From: Metallyticus violacea
Lineage: Eukaryota > Arthropoda > Insecta > Mantodea > Metallyticidae
Direction: 5' to 3'
Length of the DNA stretch: 64,000 bases
NCBI GenBank assembly: GCA_030762175.1
Contig: CM060846.1
Coordinates: 234,299,512-234,363,511, forward strand
Of this stretch, positions 34,096 to 46,322 are shown one piece after another. Numbering within the stretch: position 1 is the first letter of the stretch; the number at the start of each line of letters is the position of its first letter. A model generated the notes under the pieces. The model was not told the DNA's origin and ran no database searches. It saw nothing but the letters and a program-made list of their open reading frames with translations. Made by a program: the position numbers and the translations under genes.

Positions 34096-34639
34096 TCAAT
34101 GATCACGTCTCCTAAAACATAATGAAAAGTGAAACACGCAAATAACATCATTTAACATTTATTTTTTTGTTTTCGTTGTCTAAAATGCAAACATTTCCTT
34201 TACTGTTGGCTTAACTTTCTCAAGCAACGTGTTGTAATGCAATAGGGGTCTTATTTGCGTTGGCCTTTGTCAGATCAAATGACGGGTCTTACAGGTGCAC
34301 AGTTCTAAGGAGGCCAGGCGATCCCTTATAGAATGACTTACATATGTTTAGGTTGAAGCTCATTGACTTACCTTGAAATTATAGGGGAAGTATTCGTTAT
34401 ATCTCCACACTTGTATGATTAATTTCAAAGTGCTTTGCACAAATTGAAAACGTTATTAACAGAGAAATAACCAAATAAGCAGAGACAACATTTCCTAACT
34501 AAATTTAATTTATGGGTAAATTAATTGTTGCTCTTCTATAACTGTAATTAGGTTAAACTAATATTAAACACTGTGAGGTTAAAAATAAATAACAACAATG
34601 AGAACAAGAAGAGTATTCCGGAACTTCAGCCTTGCCACC
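34096..34639. other. gene-free sequence
   Basis: Nothing recognisable. Confidence 0.45.
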
Positions 34640-34865
34640 AATCACATCGCGCCAACCTACTTTGCCTTGGCACTTTCGACCTTGTAAGAGATCCGAAGAA
34701 ATTAAATGATAGAGTGGACAATTTTTGGAATGTAAAGGTCCATCCCGTATTCGCCTAAGGGACCAGGGAAACCAAGAAAGATACAAGGTCAGGATGGCCG
34801 CCCCCATGAGATTTGAGCCCGGGACCTCGTAAATGCAGCCCAAACTTCGCCACCTAAATCATCCC
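34640..34865 (-). mobile_element. SINE-C copy
   Basis: The minus strand begins GGGATGATTTAGGTGGCGA (box A) and has GAGGTCCCGGGCTCAAATCT (box B). Then come GGCCATCCTGACCTTG, GGTTTCCCTGGTCCC and TTAGGCGAATACGGGATGG. This is the fullest SINE-C body in the window. The minus-strand open frame across it is a chance frame. Confidence 0.75.
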
Positions 34866-35234
34866 GTACAGTCATATTTAAGGTTTCGCATTTGTCTGTA
34901 CTCTCATGAATCAGTGGGCAGGAAATTGGGGTCGCGCTAGGTTAGATATTACCACTGCAGAAATAATGATACATAACTCGGAAATTAGGCGGCAGAGAAA
35001 ACGTGAAACTGATGACAACGACCAAGGATCTCCTCCTCTTTCTAAACTCTTAAATCCGAAAAGGCTCAATCATTTATCACCAACTAATGGGTTATTTTTT
35101 CCTTAGCTCAGCCGCTTCACGTGTAACTGCCAATCGGTCGGTTCCAGGTGAACCTTGAGTCAGAAATTCCACAGCTATGATTCTCGCGTGCATTATTACT
35201 AACACTAAAACACCAATACATTTGTTCACCATTA
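34866..35234. other. gene-free sequence
   Basis: No clear gene. A plus frame at 34906-35106 has no known motif. Confidence 0.4.
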
Positions 35235-36120
35235 TCAAGCAAGAAGATTCTGAAACTGCCTCCCTTCATTTTCGATATATTTCTGGCATCGGTTTATAAA
35301 ATGAACCATTATCCTCCTCAGTTCCTTCTTAGAAATGGAAGAACTTTGTTCACGAAAGTTATTTTTCGATTCATCTAATGTGTGTGGATTTGTATTGTGC
35401 ACTTTTTCCAAATGCCCCCAAAGATAAAACTCACAGAACGATAAATCCAAGGAGGACATGTGTATGACTACTCTATTGTTCAAAATTTCATGAATAGATT
35501 GCAAGCAGACATCGGACATATGTGCCGTTGCACAGTCCTGTTGCAATGTCCAACCTACGTTCCTTCACAGTTAATTCACAGAAAAAGAGTTGAACTATAA
35601 TTTGTGCATACCAATTACTATTAATTGTTTCTAAAAAAAAATGAGGTCCAGCTTTCTCTCGCAGCTAATGGTGTACCACATTCCTATCTTTTGATATTTT
35701 TGAGTATTTTTGAGCTCCAGTCTAGATTGTTTTGTGAATTAACTTACCCACTTAGGTGGAAACAAAATTCGTTAGTAAAGAAAATTAAATTAGGGTGAAT
35801 TTCTCCATCATGTACACCATTCAAAATCCATTCCTGGATGCAGGGTCATCCGAGTTAATTTTTTCACTGCAGCTATTCCTTACAGTTTTAACCTTAGTAG
35901 TTTTGTAGCCGTTCGAACAGAGAAATACAAAATTCCCGTTTGCTGAGACAGCGACTTCTTAGTGGAACGTTCCAAAGCATGTCTAATGTAATTTAAAGTT
36001 GCTTCTATGAGTACTGCACGTGCTGTGTAAGCTTTTTATCAGAATACTTCCCGTTTTACGAAATGTATTTACCAATCTGTGAATCGAACTACGACTTGAA
36101 AGTTGAATATCGGGAAAATT
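35235..36120 (-). pseudogene. IS630/Tc1-like transposase, second type, broken
   Basis: From 36120 downwards on the minus strand: NFPDIQLSSRSSIHRLVNTF and RKTGSIL (first helix-turn-helix). In a second frame come HALERSTKKSLSQQTGI, SVRTATKLLRLKL (second helix-turn-helix) and AAVKKLTRMTLHPGMDFEW. The first catalytic box reads IFFTNEFCFHLSG, with the usual TDE changed to TNE, then VNSQNN. The second, MQQDCATAH at about 35540, is intact, and the third is SLDLSFCEFYLWG. The C-terminus NEGRQFQNLLA ends at 35235. Almost the whole protein can be followed, so this is a full-length copy killed by shifts and by the Asp-to-Asn change. Inverted ends were not identified. Confidence 0.85.
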
Positions 36121-36900
36121 ACTTGAAACAATCTCCGTATACCAACAGCTGATCCTGTACACACATACTAATCATAAATAAAGACTCTTTGGGGAATAGA
36201 ATACCTGAATTAACCTATGTTAACGTAATTAATGCACTATATTACCCTGCCTAATCGATACTTAATACACTGTCATTAACCCACAAGAACACGCCCGTAC
36301 GTTGCTAGAGTTAAACTCGTACTAAACTCCCCTCCGAATCTCCGGCCGGCTTTCAAGTATGGGAACGAGACTAGAACTGTAGAGCTCGGCCAAAAGAGAC
36401 GAACGTGCGCAATTACGCGCAAGAAAAATCACCAGTATTAGTGTTGAGCGCAAACTTAGCAGTTAGAATTGGAACTGTGAACGTTAAAGTAGAGCCTGGT
36501 GATCTAAAATTCCGAAAAATGGCCAATAAAATCAATAACATATTCTTAAAAAAAATACACGAAATGTAACAAAAATAATTTCAAAGAATTGGCAAGATTG
36601 TCGTTTATAGTTCCGAAAGAACAAACTATAAATTAGCTGAAAGAAGTATGTAAGTGTATAAATCAAGTTTTTCATGCTAAAACATGGGCATATTTATTGT
36701 CAAATAGACGATGCAAGAAAAATACTTTTCTGACAAAAATATTTCTTAGTGTTAATTCTCTGGATTGCTGATGCTCATTAATAAAGCTTAAGAAACTTGA
36801 CAATTTTGGACCAATAAATGACATGTTCTCAAACTAGCCCTACTGGTTCAAACTTGTAACATTTTTCTTATTCATTTCCTCTAATTTGAGTAAATTTTTA
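36121..36900. other. gene-free sequence
   Basis: No gene. A patch at 36330-36480 is less AT-rich (GGCCGGC, GCGCAATTACGCGC) but carries no motif I recognise. Confidence 0.45.
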
Positions 36901-38161
36901 TCTGGGGTTGATGTAAAAGTTCTCGGACGCATTTAAAGACGTCGTGAAGATGGTCAAATTACTATGATAGTTGTTAAGTACTTCCTTTAGATGGCCGGTT
37001 GTTAAGTTACAGACGCGTTAAGTGTAGTCACTTGTTTGTGAAGAGTATATAAACAAAATACAGTTAACATTTTCTACAAAATGGATAGAACTGAAAAGCG
37101 AGCCTTGATAAAGTACTTCGTTTTGAAGAGTTTAACCCCAACAGAAATATGAAATGAGTTATATTCCAAAGTAAAGGATTCTTCCCCTTCAATTTCGACG
37201 GGTAAAATGTGGGCTGCTGAATTTATGCGTGGTCGTATATTCATTCAAAACGATGAGCGCTCAGAGTGTTCCAAGATCGACGATATTATGATAAAATTCC
37301 CATTGCCGTGCACAATGATCGCCGATGGAAGATACGCTAGTTGGCTGACATTACAAAAACATCAATAGGCCGTGTCCACTACATTTTATACGAAGTTTTG
37401 GGTATGAGAAAGCTTTCCGCTCGATGGATACCGCATTTGTTAACAATGGACCAAAAACACATTCGAATGAACATTTTACAAGAGTGCTTAGATTTATTTA
37501 AATTCAATTGCAGTGAGTTTCTCCAAAGTTTCATATAAGTAGATGAAACATGGGTTCACCATTACATGCCAGAGACGAAGGAACAGTCCAAACAGTGTGT
37601 GATAGCAGGTGAAAGTGCACCAAAAAAGTAAAAACGGTTGCATCTGCAGGAAAAGTCATAGCTACGGTTTTCTGGAATACTCGTGATGTGGTGCTCGTAG
37701 ACTACCTCCAGAAGAGCAGTACCATCACCAGGTAATATTAAGCTTCGCCACTGGACCAACTGAAGGATGCTATTCACGTAAACGTGCACACCTTGCAAAA
37801 AAAAGAAAGTTTTCTTTCATCACAGTAATGGGACTTCACACAGGTTTGCCGCAAAATTGCATCGCCTACGCTTCCAAATGCTTTCACATCCGCCGCCATA
37901 TTTGCCGGATTTGGCTATCAGCAAATATTTTTGTTTCCAAATCTGAAGTAGTTGCTGGGTGGATGAAGATTTACATCAAATGATGAAGTTGGTAGGTGTT
38001 TATTTTCACAGTTGAACAAATCTTATTTTACTGAGGATATTGAATTGTTGTAAAGTCGTTGGACTTTGATTTACAAGGTGATTATGTTGAAGTATAAAAA
38101 CAACTCTCTCTTAAATCTTCTATTTTCTTTATCAGGCCGAGAGCTTTCAGAACGTCCCTCG
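36901..38161 (+). mobile_element. full-length mariner transposon, inactive
   Basis: Ends TCTGGGGTTGATGTAAAAGT (36901) and, inverted, CGAGGGACGTTCTGAAAGCT (38161) are both followed by CTCGG and bounded by TA. The 1.26-kb length is normal. The transposase opens at 37081 with MDRTEKRALIKYFVLKSLTP, then STGKMWAAEFMRGR. Next come ITKTSIGRVHYILYEVLGMR and KLSARWIPHLLTMDQKHIRM in the open frame 37341-37538. The catalytic box VDETWVHH is near 37545. The second box, normally HQDN, reads HHSNGTSH, so that aspartate is gone. The third, HPPPYLPDLA near 37890, is kept. Stops and shifts are spread throughout. The fragment at 25.1-25.7 kb is its closest relative here. Confidence 0.9.
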
Positions 38162-41100
38162 TAAAATGCAGACTCCATACATGTTCAAATAAAAATTACA
38201 GCTAACCGTTTTATTCTCATTCACTCTGTGAACTGTTAAACAATTTAGTTCCCATTAATGTTTTCACTTATCTGGAGGAAAACTGAGACTAATCTTGGAA
38301 TTTCATTGAATGTATAAAATCTATAGAAATGAATATCTGAACAGGTTGCTCACAGCAATAAATTCTTTAATTGCCAGCCTCATGAAAATTGAACATAACT
38401 TGCTATAGCTTCATTTAATGGCAAACAGCTTTCAGTTCGATACACATACTTCAAGAGATAATAGAACAGACAAATTTAAACTTTTGTTCATAGCCATTGG
38501 TCTAAAATTAATATTGAGTAAGTAGTCAGTAGAGATTAAGTAGTCTGTTAACTTTGAGGTCACATGTGGCATCAACAACATGGTGCACCTTCTCAGTTTT
38601 CCATTGCAGTTTGAAAGTATATGAAGCTAATATCCGCTGAGCATTGGGTTGATCGCGGTGAATGCATAGCTTGTCTGCTCCTTCTCCTGACTCACTCAAC
38701 CTGATTTTATGGGGGTTCTTAGTGAACCTCATGTACGAGTAGCCAGTTGTGTTACAGGAGGAGGTCTTTAGACGAGTTGCATGTACCTGCTAACTCTGTA
38801 AGCACACGGTCTTTGAACGTGTAAGACAATCGTAGAGCATGCATTTAAACAACGGACCGCAATATTATGCCATGTTTGTAAAGAATTTCAAATATAAATT
38901 GCAATTAACCATTGTATTCTCATTCTCACCTAAAAGCCTTTTCCAATTCTTATTCTTCACTAAATTCTTCAGACCTACAGTTATTTAACAAAAAACGTTG
39001 GTTGTTTTCTTCTGTCATTCCTAGAAGTTTCAGTATTGAATTTAGGACTATTAGGTATGTAATGTAATTTCATTTTTGTGAGAAGCTATTTAAATGGAAA
39101 CTTAAAATTAATAATAGATGCCCACAATAGCGATACGGTTCATAGTTCCTCTCAGGGTGATAGAGGCATTGTGGTTATCGTTTAAGTATTCCCCAATAGG
39201 TTGAGGTTTCTGCTATTTGGAAATCATCTGACAGCATTGCAGTTAAGCACCTTATTTATCGTTAAATGTATCCGACATACCGATACCAGTTTCTTGGTAC
39301 TTGGACATGTATACTTTCTACCTTTATACTAGGAGATGCAATAAATATGCTTAAAACATATATTTTTTCTATTACGGATCTATTTTATATTATTTGTAGC
39401 TCTATTCGACAAATAGCATTCTTCAGCTATCTACTACAGACTAAAATTGAAGATCTATGTTTTGGTATATGAATATGTAAAATAGGTGTGTATGTATCAT
39501 GTGAACATTTAAGCTGCTTAAATAAATTTCATAAATACTTTGTGTATGTTTAAAGCGGTTACTGCAGATGCTATTTATAGTACTGTGTTTTGTACCTAGG
39601 TGCAGATAATGTTACAAAAACTGTCAGCAAGTAGGCACCTTTTAAAACCCAGATAATCCTGTAGTGATTGCATTAAATAAATTGCCTAGTATATTTGAAT
39701 TATTTTTTTAAATTTTTAATTCTCTACGAATGCAAGGCTCACCATGACACAAGTCACATGTCAACTATTTGTTGAAGTAAATATTTTGACATCTTGCATA
39801 TGAATTATAACTTTCCAGGGATGTTAATTAGATGGTTTGAAAGAAAACGCACACATTGTGATGACGCTACTTTGTAGAATTTCTAGTCCAGGAGCTTTCG
39901 AAAGCAGCTTCCTGCAAGCCTTGCATTTGAAGTACAAAATCAACTCTTAGATGGCAGCACATTACAGGTCACGATATATTTCTTTGGCCAGCTAGACTGA
40001 CATGCTTGAAAGCGTCTTGGTTTAAAATAACTAACATAACATTTAACAGAGGAACGTTTCTCCATTAAAATTTAAATTAAATGGTGTTTTGTCTGTAAGC
40101 ATCTTGGACGATCCAGAACCAGAGTTTAAGCTTTAATATTACTTGTTGCATTTTGTTACAGATGTCAGAATCTTGCGAAATATTTACAGGTATAGATAAT
40201 ACGAAGTATTTCATGTAAGGGGGGAAGCCATGAAATGTTTTACAATTAACTTGGGTAGCAATGAACGTTTCTCAATACATTGTTACGTTCAGAATAAGGG
40301 AATGCTTTCGTTCGTTTCAGTTGCTTACTTCAAGTGAAATAGAGTAAATTAATGTTAGGACCTGTGATACTGGCAGGTTTAGTAATAAAGCATACATATT
40401 GATTCCTATTAATTTGATCAGTCAAAATACGATAAGTAAATGTCAATGTGGTAAAAAACACCTGTGCAGAACAAGAAATGTTCTGTATGACAACCAAATA
40501 CCAATCGAGTATTGAAACATTTTTAAAGATTTCCCTTTTTACATTCTGAAGTCCGTGAAAACTGCTGTTTAGAAGATCTTATCTCTATTTACTTGCCAGG
40601 GGGCGAACAACGTAAATTTTTCTTAATTTATATCTATAGATATCGTGTCTCAAACACTGTCTGCTAGTCAATTGGCATGTCTGCGTTCGATTTACGGTAG
40701 AAACAATCTGCTTAAGTGTTTTATTCCTTGTAAAGATGAAAGAAGGTAATTTGGCGCACCGAAGGACTCCCAGTCTATTTTCTTCATAATTAATTCATTT
40801 CATACCTTGAAGACATACGACATTCGGCATGAGACGTTAATGCTTATTTAAAAGAAGCTAGATGTCTGTTTCCTTCGAACTTTTTGGACAAGCTTTAAAA
40901 CTCCAAAATTAAGATCACAAATATTTGCAAGTTTTCCCATTCTTTTCTCTACTTGAGATTTCATCGTGTATTTAGTTCCTATGAGTTACTGAGAAACGAT
41001 GAACATTTTAACAAGAAATAGGAGGAAAGAAACACAGTTATCAGAGACAGAATACAGTTTTAAAGACAAAACAATGTCTGTCTTTGCAGTTGTTAATTTC

Positions 41101-41698
41101 ATTTGTTGCAAGTTTTGGGGAAAATAGTGTTTTTAGTTATAACAGGAGGAAGAACGATAAACAGATTCTGGGAAAGTTCCAACAAAGCTGAACATATTAG
41201 ATAAGCTGGTAGGTCTGCCGCAGAATATCAGATGATTTTAAAGTGAGATACTGGAATTTATGTACTAGATACTCTTTGCTGGCCACAGAACACGTTTCAT
41301 TTATACTCTTCAAACTACCAACTTTCCACTTTCCACCCACCCAGCTCACCTCTTCCGGCGAGGAACGTCCCCTGTACTTCAGATTGGGAACTCTGCAGGT
41401 ATTAGCTGGAATTCCAGCTCACTCATATCAAGAGAGCATTCAGATCGAGCCTCAATAAAGAACGCTACTTCAGTTGCAACTGTGACAAAAAGACTAACTA
41501 AAATATACATACCCGAATATATGTAACAGCATTAACAGTAATACCTACCATATAAAAACTTCACAAATATTTGTCTAGTGATTCCTGGATAATACTCACA
41601 GAACTTTAAAAATATTCTTTATCATCGATGAAAAACAAAATGGAGGTTTTGGTGAAAAAGGCTGAAGAAGCTACGTAAATATTAATGAATTCGTAATT
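38162..41698. other. gene desert
   Basis: 3.5 kb of AT-rich DNA without recognisable gene, SINE head or microsatellite. Small frames (38526-38732 minus, 39266-39472 plus, 41243-41458 plus) show no motif. Confidence 0.5.
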
Positions 41699-42106
41699 TC
41701 ATTCTAGACCGTATAAGCTGGCTAGCCATTTTGAGTTTGCTTTTATAAAATGCAGCCTTAAATCTCGGCAGCTTAAACGATAATCAGAATTTTCATTTAA
41801 CGTCTCCACAAGAGAAGCAGTTCTCAAGGAGGTTGCTGGTTTTGCGCTAACCCCCCAAAATTCAACTATTAGTTTCCTATAACTGTTGATTAAGGCGTTT
41901 TTATGCTTAAAAACAATATCTGTAGGGGGTTCTATCTTGCCTCTGAAGTTTGTATTTGCGGTTATTATCTGTAGGAGACTTGGTTTGCAGTCGAGGTAAG
42001 CTCGTGGAGTATTTTGCTCGGCGATAGGAGTAGCCTCTTGCCCATAGGAGTCATTATATATATATATACATGAAGCGTCACCTCTCGTCACGTGCGTTCG
42101 CAGCAT
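41699..42106 (-). other. unrecognised 135-codon open frame
   Basis: The longest frame in the window that is not explained by a known element or a microsatellite. It starts MLRTHVTRGDAS, has a central KIEPPTDIVFKHKNALINS, and ends KWLASLYGLE. I see no signal peptide, membrane segment or known motif. Composition is ordinary and not repetitive. No splice signals or partner exons were noted. It may be chance, a decayed mobile-element frame or a small unknown gene; chance is most likely. Confidence 0.15.
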
Positions 42107-44327
42107 ATGTTCTCTTTGTTTCAGTGATTGTCAGCATAATTACTTTAACCTGCGAACTGACAGTGAACACACCAGATCAGAATCACTAACGGTTAAATAA
42201 ACTATTTAATATAAGTACACAAGTAGAGGAGGAAATTAACACATATTACTAACGGTGACTGAATATTACATTTGTAGCTTATGCGGTAAAGAAAATATTA
42301 CAGAAAATTTTCTAGGAAAGAAATGTTAATAACGTCTTACTTTGGACATTTCTAAAATCCCTGAAAGATGCAACGAATGTGGCCTCTATGTCATGAAAGC
42401 AGATAAGAGTACAATTTGGAAATGTTCGGCGGTTCTGCGACATTTCTTTTTGTGTGCATACACACACAAAATGAAATAAAGCAAATTACACGAAATTACA
42501 CTAGCCTCTCGCTCAGTAACGACTACTGCTGGAGAGTATCTGCGTGAGAACATAAATACTTCTAATCTAATACCTGTTGATATTGAAATAACTGCAAATT
42601 TTCCCAGTATAATATATATTGTCAAGTTCGGTGTAAATTCTTGCAGTAGTTAAATTAACGGAAAACGAAATAAAATTATATTTTAAGCATTTTTCTGCTA
42701 CCATTAGAAGAGATAATTTATATTAAAACCTCGGTAAACCAACTCCAAGTATTAATTTGATTCAAACTGTAATTGCAAAACATAGGAAATAGACAATTCT
42801 TCTTGTAGATACAGACTTCAGTACTTAAGTTTCCAGAATTTAACCAAAGGATAAAGAAGCTGTCACTAAAACAGGACAGTAATTTTTAACATTTAGTTTA
42901 AATGGCTGGTTACCTACGATGTTTTTATTAAATTCTCTTTTTGTTGCTTTTTAAGGCACTAACGTATGAGTGTTAATTCTAGTTATTTAGATTCTAGAAG
43001 CTTAGATTTTATATTAAACAGTAGCAATAGTACAGCTGTGCACTCCGGGCACAAGGAGTAAGGAACAAACAGAACGGAAACTCCGTTACAATTCACACGC
43101 ATGCCCAATGTACGCCATATTGCAACCTTGTAAACAGCTGATATGCGTAGCTCATAGTGAATGATTGTTTTGTAAATTATGAATTTTTATTTTAAATAGT
43201 AAACAACCATCATATGTAGCCTCGAGTGAAATTGTTTAATATATTCTGGTTGGTACATTTGTAAATATTGATAACATTTCGCATGTTATAGTGAGTGTTT
43301 TAAGAGGAAAGGAGGTCGTTAGTGCTCATCACATAACTGAATCAATAATTCCTATATAAATAAATACATTTACATTTTCAGCTTTGCAGGAGACGGGCAA
43401 GTAAGTAAAATAATACAATAGTTTATACATAAAAACATTTATAAGAATTAAACTAGTCCTCCTTAGTTCAAATCAGACGTAACCCTAATTATAAAATTGT
43501 CAATCCTATATTCTTCATTGCAAAGATATTGACTGTATTTTGCAGAAGAGATGATTTATTAATAAAATAGTCCACGTGTCTAAATAAAAAATGCAGAATA
43601 TATACCGTATACTTTGAAGATGTGATGTTTTCATAATTTCTGAGAAACCGGTTGAAACTAATGCTGCAATATTATTCAACATACCAAATCCATAAAACAA
43701 ATATCACAAAAGCAGGAACGATTAAATTGTCAAGCGGCTAAGAAGGTTAAAACTGATGTACAGGAAAATATTATCAATGTATCTGCTATTATCATATAAA
43801 ATTCTTTATACAAAATTATGTTTATGGACCGAATAAAAATTATTTTCTGTCGATCAATGCAGAATTAATTCAGTAGGCAAATTTTACTTAGCAAAAAAAT
43901 ATCAGGTATAAATTAAATGACAGAATGTCTTCTTTAATTAACTGATATAATGTTATATATTTTAGTTTGATAGTATGAATGGAAAGGCAAGTACTGACAC
44001 AATCCTGAAATGTGTACAGTGAGTTTCTAACCAGCAGTTTTTGTTGGATGTCAACTTGATTTATTAACTCACAGCCCTAGGAAAGAAAAATTAAGAAATT
44101 AAAAAATAAGCATAAGTGGTGAAAAAAAAACAAGCGGATTTAATGGATCGTAGCAAGAAGTGAATGCGATATTAAAAATATTCAAACCCCTACCGACGTA
44201 TTTTAAATTCTTATGCCTATAAATTTATGCAAAATATGCTACTATTTCCCATAACTAGGTGCTTAAGATTGATAACAGAAAAATGGCAGTACTCTACTGC
44301 CCAAAATGAATTCATTCTAGTTTAAAG
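42107..44327. other. gene-free sequence with a possible non-coding exon
   Basis: Mostly AT-rich. At 43380-43410 ATTTTCAG and GTAAGTAAA enclose a 19-base string, a good acceptor and donor pair around a tiny exon-like stretch. About 300 bases upstream is a less AT-rich patch. Whether this is the promoter side of the P-like element at 44.3 kb, or chance, cannot be told. Confidence 0.3.
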
Positions 44328-45245
44328 TTGAAGGTGAGTAGTTTAAGCAGGAGAGAAAAATACAGTGCCTTAAAAGCAGAAGAAATAATTTCTTTTTTGC
44401 CCCATATCAAAAGATGAAATAGCAGGATTACATCAAACAGACTGTGTACAATGAAACCAACATTTGTGATACTTTTCATTATCTGAAGTATTCATGGTAA
44501 TTAGAAACTGCGAATCACTTACTCCTTCACATATTATGGTTGTTTTACTGTATTTGAAACTAATAGTTATAATATAATGAAAAATTGTATGACATTAAGA
44601 ATGTGCTTATTTGTGAGTTATTAGGGTTCAAACTTGATCCAATATTCACTAATTTGAAAGTGTAACTCATGAAAGTCCAAATTTTTTGGTTGGAGATCAC
44701 AAAGCATTTTATAAGTTTGATTTACCACACTTATTAGTGTCTTTGAGAAACAACTTAGCTAAGAATGCTTTTCTAGTTCATCATAAGGTAGCTTCTTGCC
44801 AGCATATTATCAAATTTTATTACAAAGACAAACAACAAAATTTTGGGAGGCTAAGAATCACATGCTCAAGTCTTTCCCGATGGATTTTAAAAGATTAAAG
44901 TTAAGTCAGCTGTTTAAAGTTCATTGTTAACGATGTGAATTTAGAGTCTTTTGATTTGCCTGCAGCAGGAAGAGCAGAATTGCTGAAAATGTGCAACAAT
45001 ATTTTTGACATTTTGAACTCAGGTTCTAAGGGTCCCTATAGATTTAATGTTAGAGCTTGGATAGGCTGGAAAAGCAGCATAACTTTTGCACTTGATAAAA
45101 GCAATTTCTTTAAAGAACAACGATAACCCAGATATAACAAACAGAATAGCATGTGTTGAAGGATTTATAATCGCAGTAAAACTATTTTTGCAGTTGTGGG
45201 CTAACTTGAAGATACAGTCATTTTCATTTATCCTCACGCGTAGGT
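44328..45245 (+). pseudogene. P-element-type (THAP9-like) transposase remnant
   Basis: Plus-strand frames joined by shifts follow the P-transposase order. First is SSLSRREKYSALKAEEII (44328, where the family has the first catalytic aspartate, here altered). Next are KLRITYSFTYYG and MKNCMTLRMCLFVSY, GSNLIQ (normally CDQGSN, here mutated). Then comes the hallmark FYKFDLPHLLVSLRNNLAKN (from about 44707) with VASCQHIIKFYYKDKQQ. LSRMDFKRLKLSQLF follows in another frame, then LPAAGRAELLKMCNNIFDIL and NSGSKGPYRF (44950-45040). Last is VEGFIIAVKLFLQLWANL and SFILTRRLN to 45245. The N-terminal THAP DNA-binding finger and the C-terminal end were not found. Both catalytic positions I can place are altered, so it is inactive. 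Confidence 0.75.
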
Positions 45246-45310
45246 TAAATTAGTAATATAGAACTTAGCCTTCCACGGCCGGTGTCAATCATTATATGAA
45301 CTGAGTCTTC

Positions 45311-45368
45311 CGGGCTGTAAGGGAGGATGAAGGAGAAGAATCCCGCTGGACCACGGCATTACAGCCCG
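45311..45368. repeat. short inverted repeat
   Basis: CGGGCTGTAA at 45311-45320 and TTACAGCCCG at 45359-45368 are perfect 10-base inverted copies 38 bases apart. They lie in a GC-richer insert right after the P-like remnant. Possibly part of a small unrecognised element. Confidence 0.5.
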
Positions 45369-45369
45369 A

Positions 45370-46046
45370 AAAAACCCAGTTTACATAAATCAGTAATGTC
45401 TGGAAAATATTATGGTAGTATAGGCTAACAAGGTGGTAATTTGTACAATTCTACTCCAGGACACTTTACCAGGGTGTCAATATTTAATTTATCTGAATTA
45501 TTTTCAGCACTCCAACAGTTATATTTATAACTTTACGAAGAAATATGATGTTTTACTTTGAAAAAATAATGTCAACAGAAATGTACTGAATTTAGGTGTA
45601 ACTCAAAGGAGAATTTCCAAAATATTGTTGTGAACTGAATAGATGATAGGTACAAATGTACTCTAATATATTTGCGGGTATTTAATACGTAATGCATATT
45701 CACAGGAAAATCAAGTTTGACCGTAGCAAATGCAATCTCACTGCAGAATAAAAACATGGATATCTTTGGAAACCTTATTTGTTCAAGTTTAAGCTTTGTG
45801 AATTTTATTGAACACTGGATAATATTTAAATTGACAACAATCTCATTTCGATTACGGCAAATGTTGAAAATAAATTGATAGATACCCATGATTGGTTTTC
45901 CCTTATAGTTATTTGATTGCATTATTTGTGAGGGGAATGTTTAATTCCTTGAAGCTCAAGAACAGGGATTAAAAAAAAAATAAAAAAATAAAAATGCCAC
46001 ATCTATGGAGTGGGTATGAAAGTTTGATATGGGCTAATAGGCCTAT
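45370..46046. other. gene-free sequence
   Basis: No recognisable gene. The 116-codon minus-strand frame at 45572-45922 is AT-driven (Asn, Ile, Phe, Lys) with no motif. Confidence 0.5.
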
Positions 46047-46059
46047 ATACTTCTAGATG

Positions 46060-46309
46060 TACCGCCACGGATGGCCGATATCGTTAAGGCACGGACTCAT
46101 GAGCGGGAGGTCTGGGGTTCAAATCCCGCCAGGACCGTCCTCCCTGACTGAGGTTTTTTCCTGATTTTCCTCAGTCCTCATAAATGGCAAATGCCGGGGA
46201 AGTACCTAAACTTAGGCCTAGAACGTCCCCTTCCTTAAAAAAAAATTCCTAATATATCATTTCATCTCATGTATCATGGTTCATCGCTGTGGCGTTAAAC
46301 ACCATTAAA
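46060..46309 (+). mobile_element. SINE-A copy with target-site duplication
   Basis: Head TACCGCCACGGATGGCCGAT, box B GGGGTTCAAATCCCGCCAGG, then CCTCCCTGACTGAGG, AAATGGCAAATGCCGGGG and AACTTAGGCCTAGAACG. Part of the region before the final GGCGTTAAACACC is deleted. ATACTTCTAGATG at 46047-46059 and ATACTTCTTTATG at 46310-46322 are the duplication (11 of 13 identical). Confidence 0.9.
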
Positions 46310-46322
46310 ATACTTCTTTATG

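Noticed and set aside
34553..34843. 96-codon minus-strand frame that looks like a small secreted protein
   Set aside because: It lies almost entirely in a SINE-C copy; the frame is not kept in the other copies.
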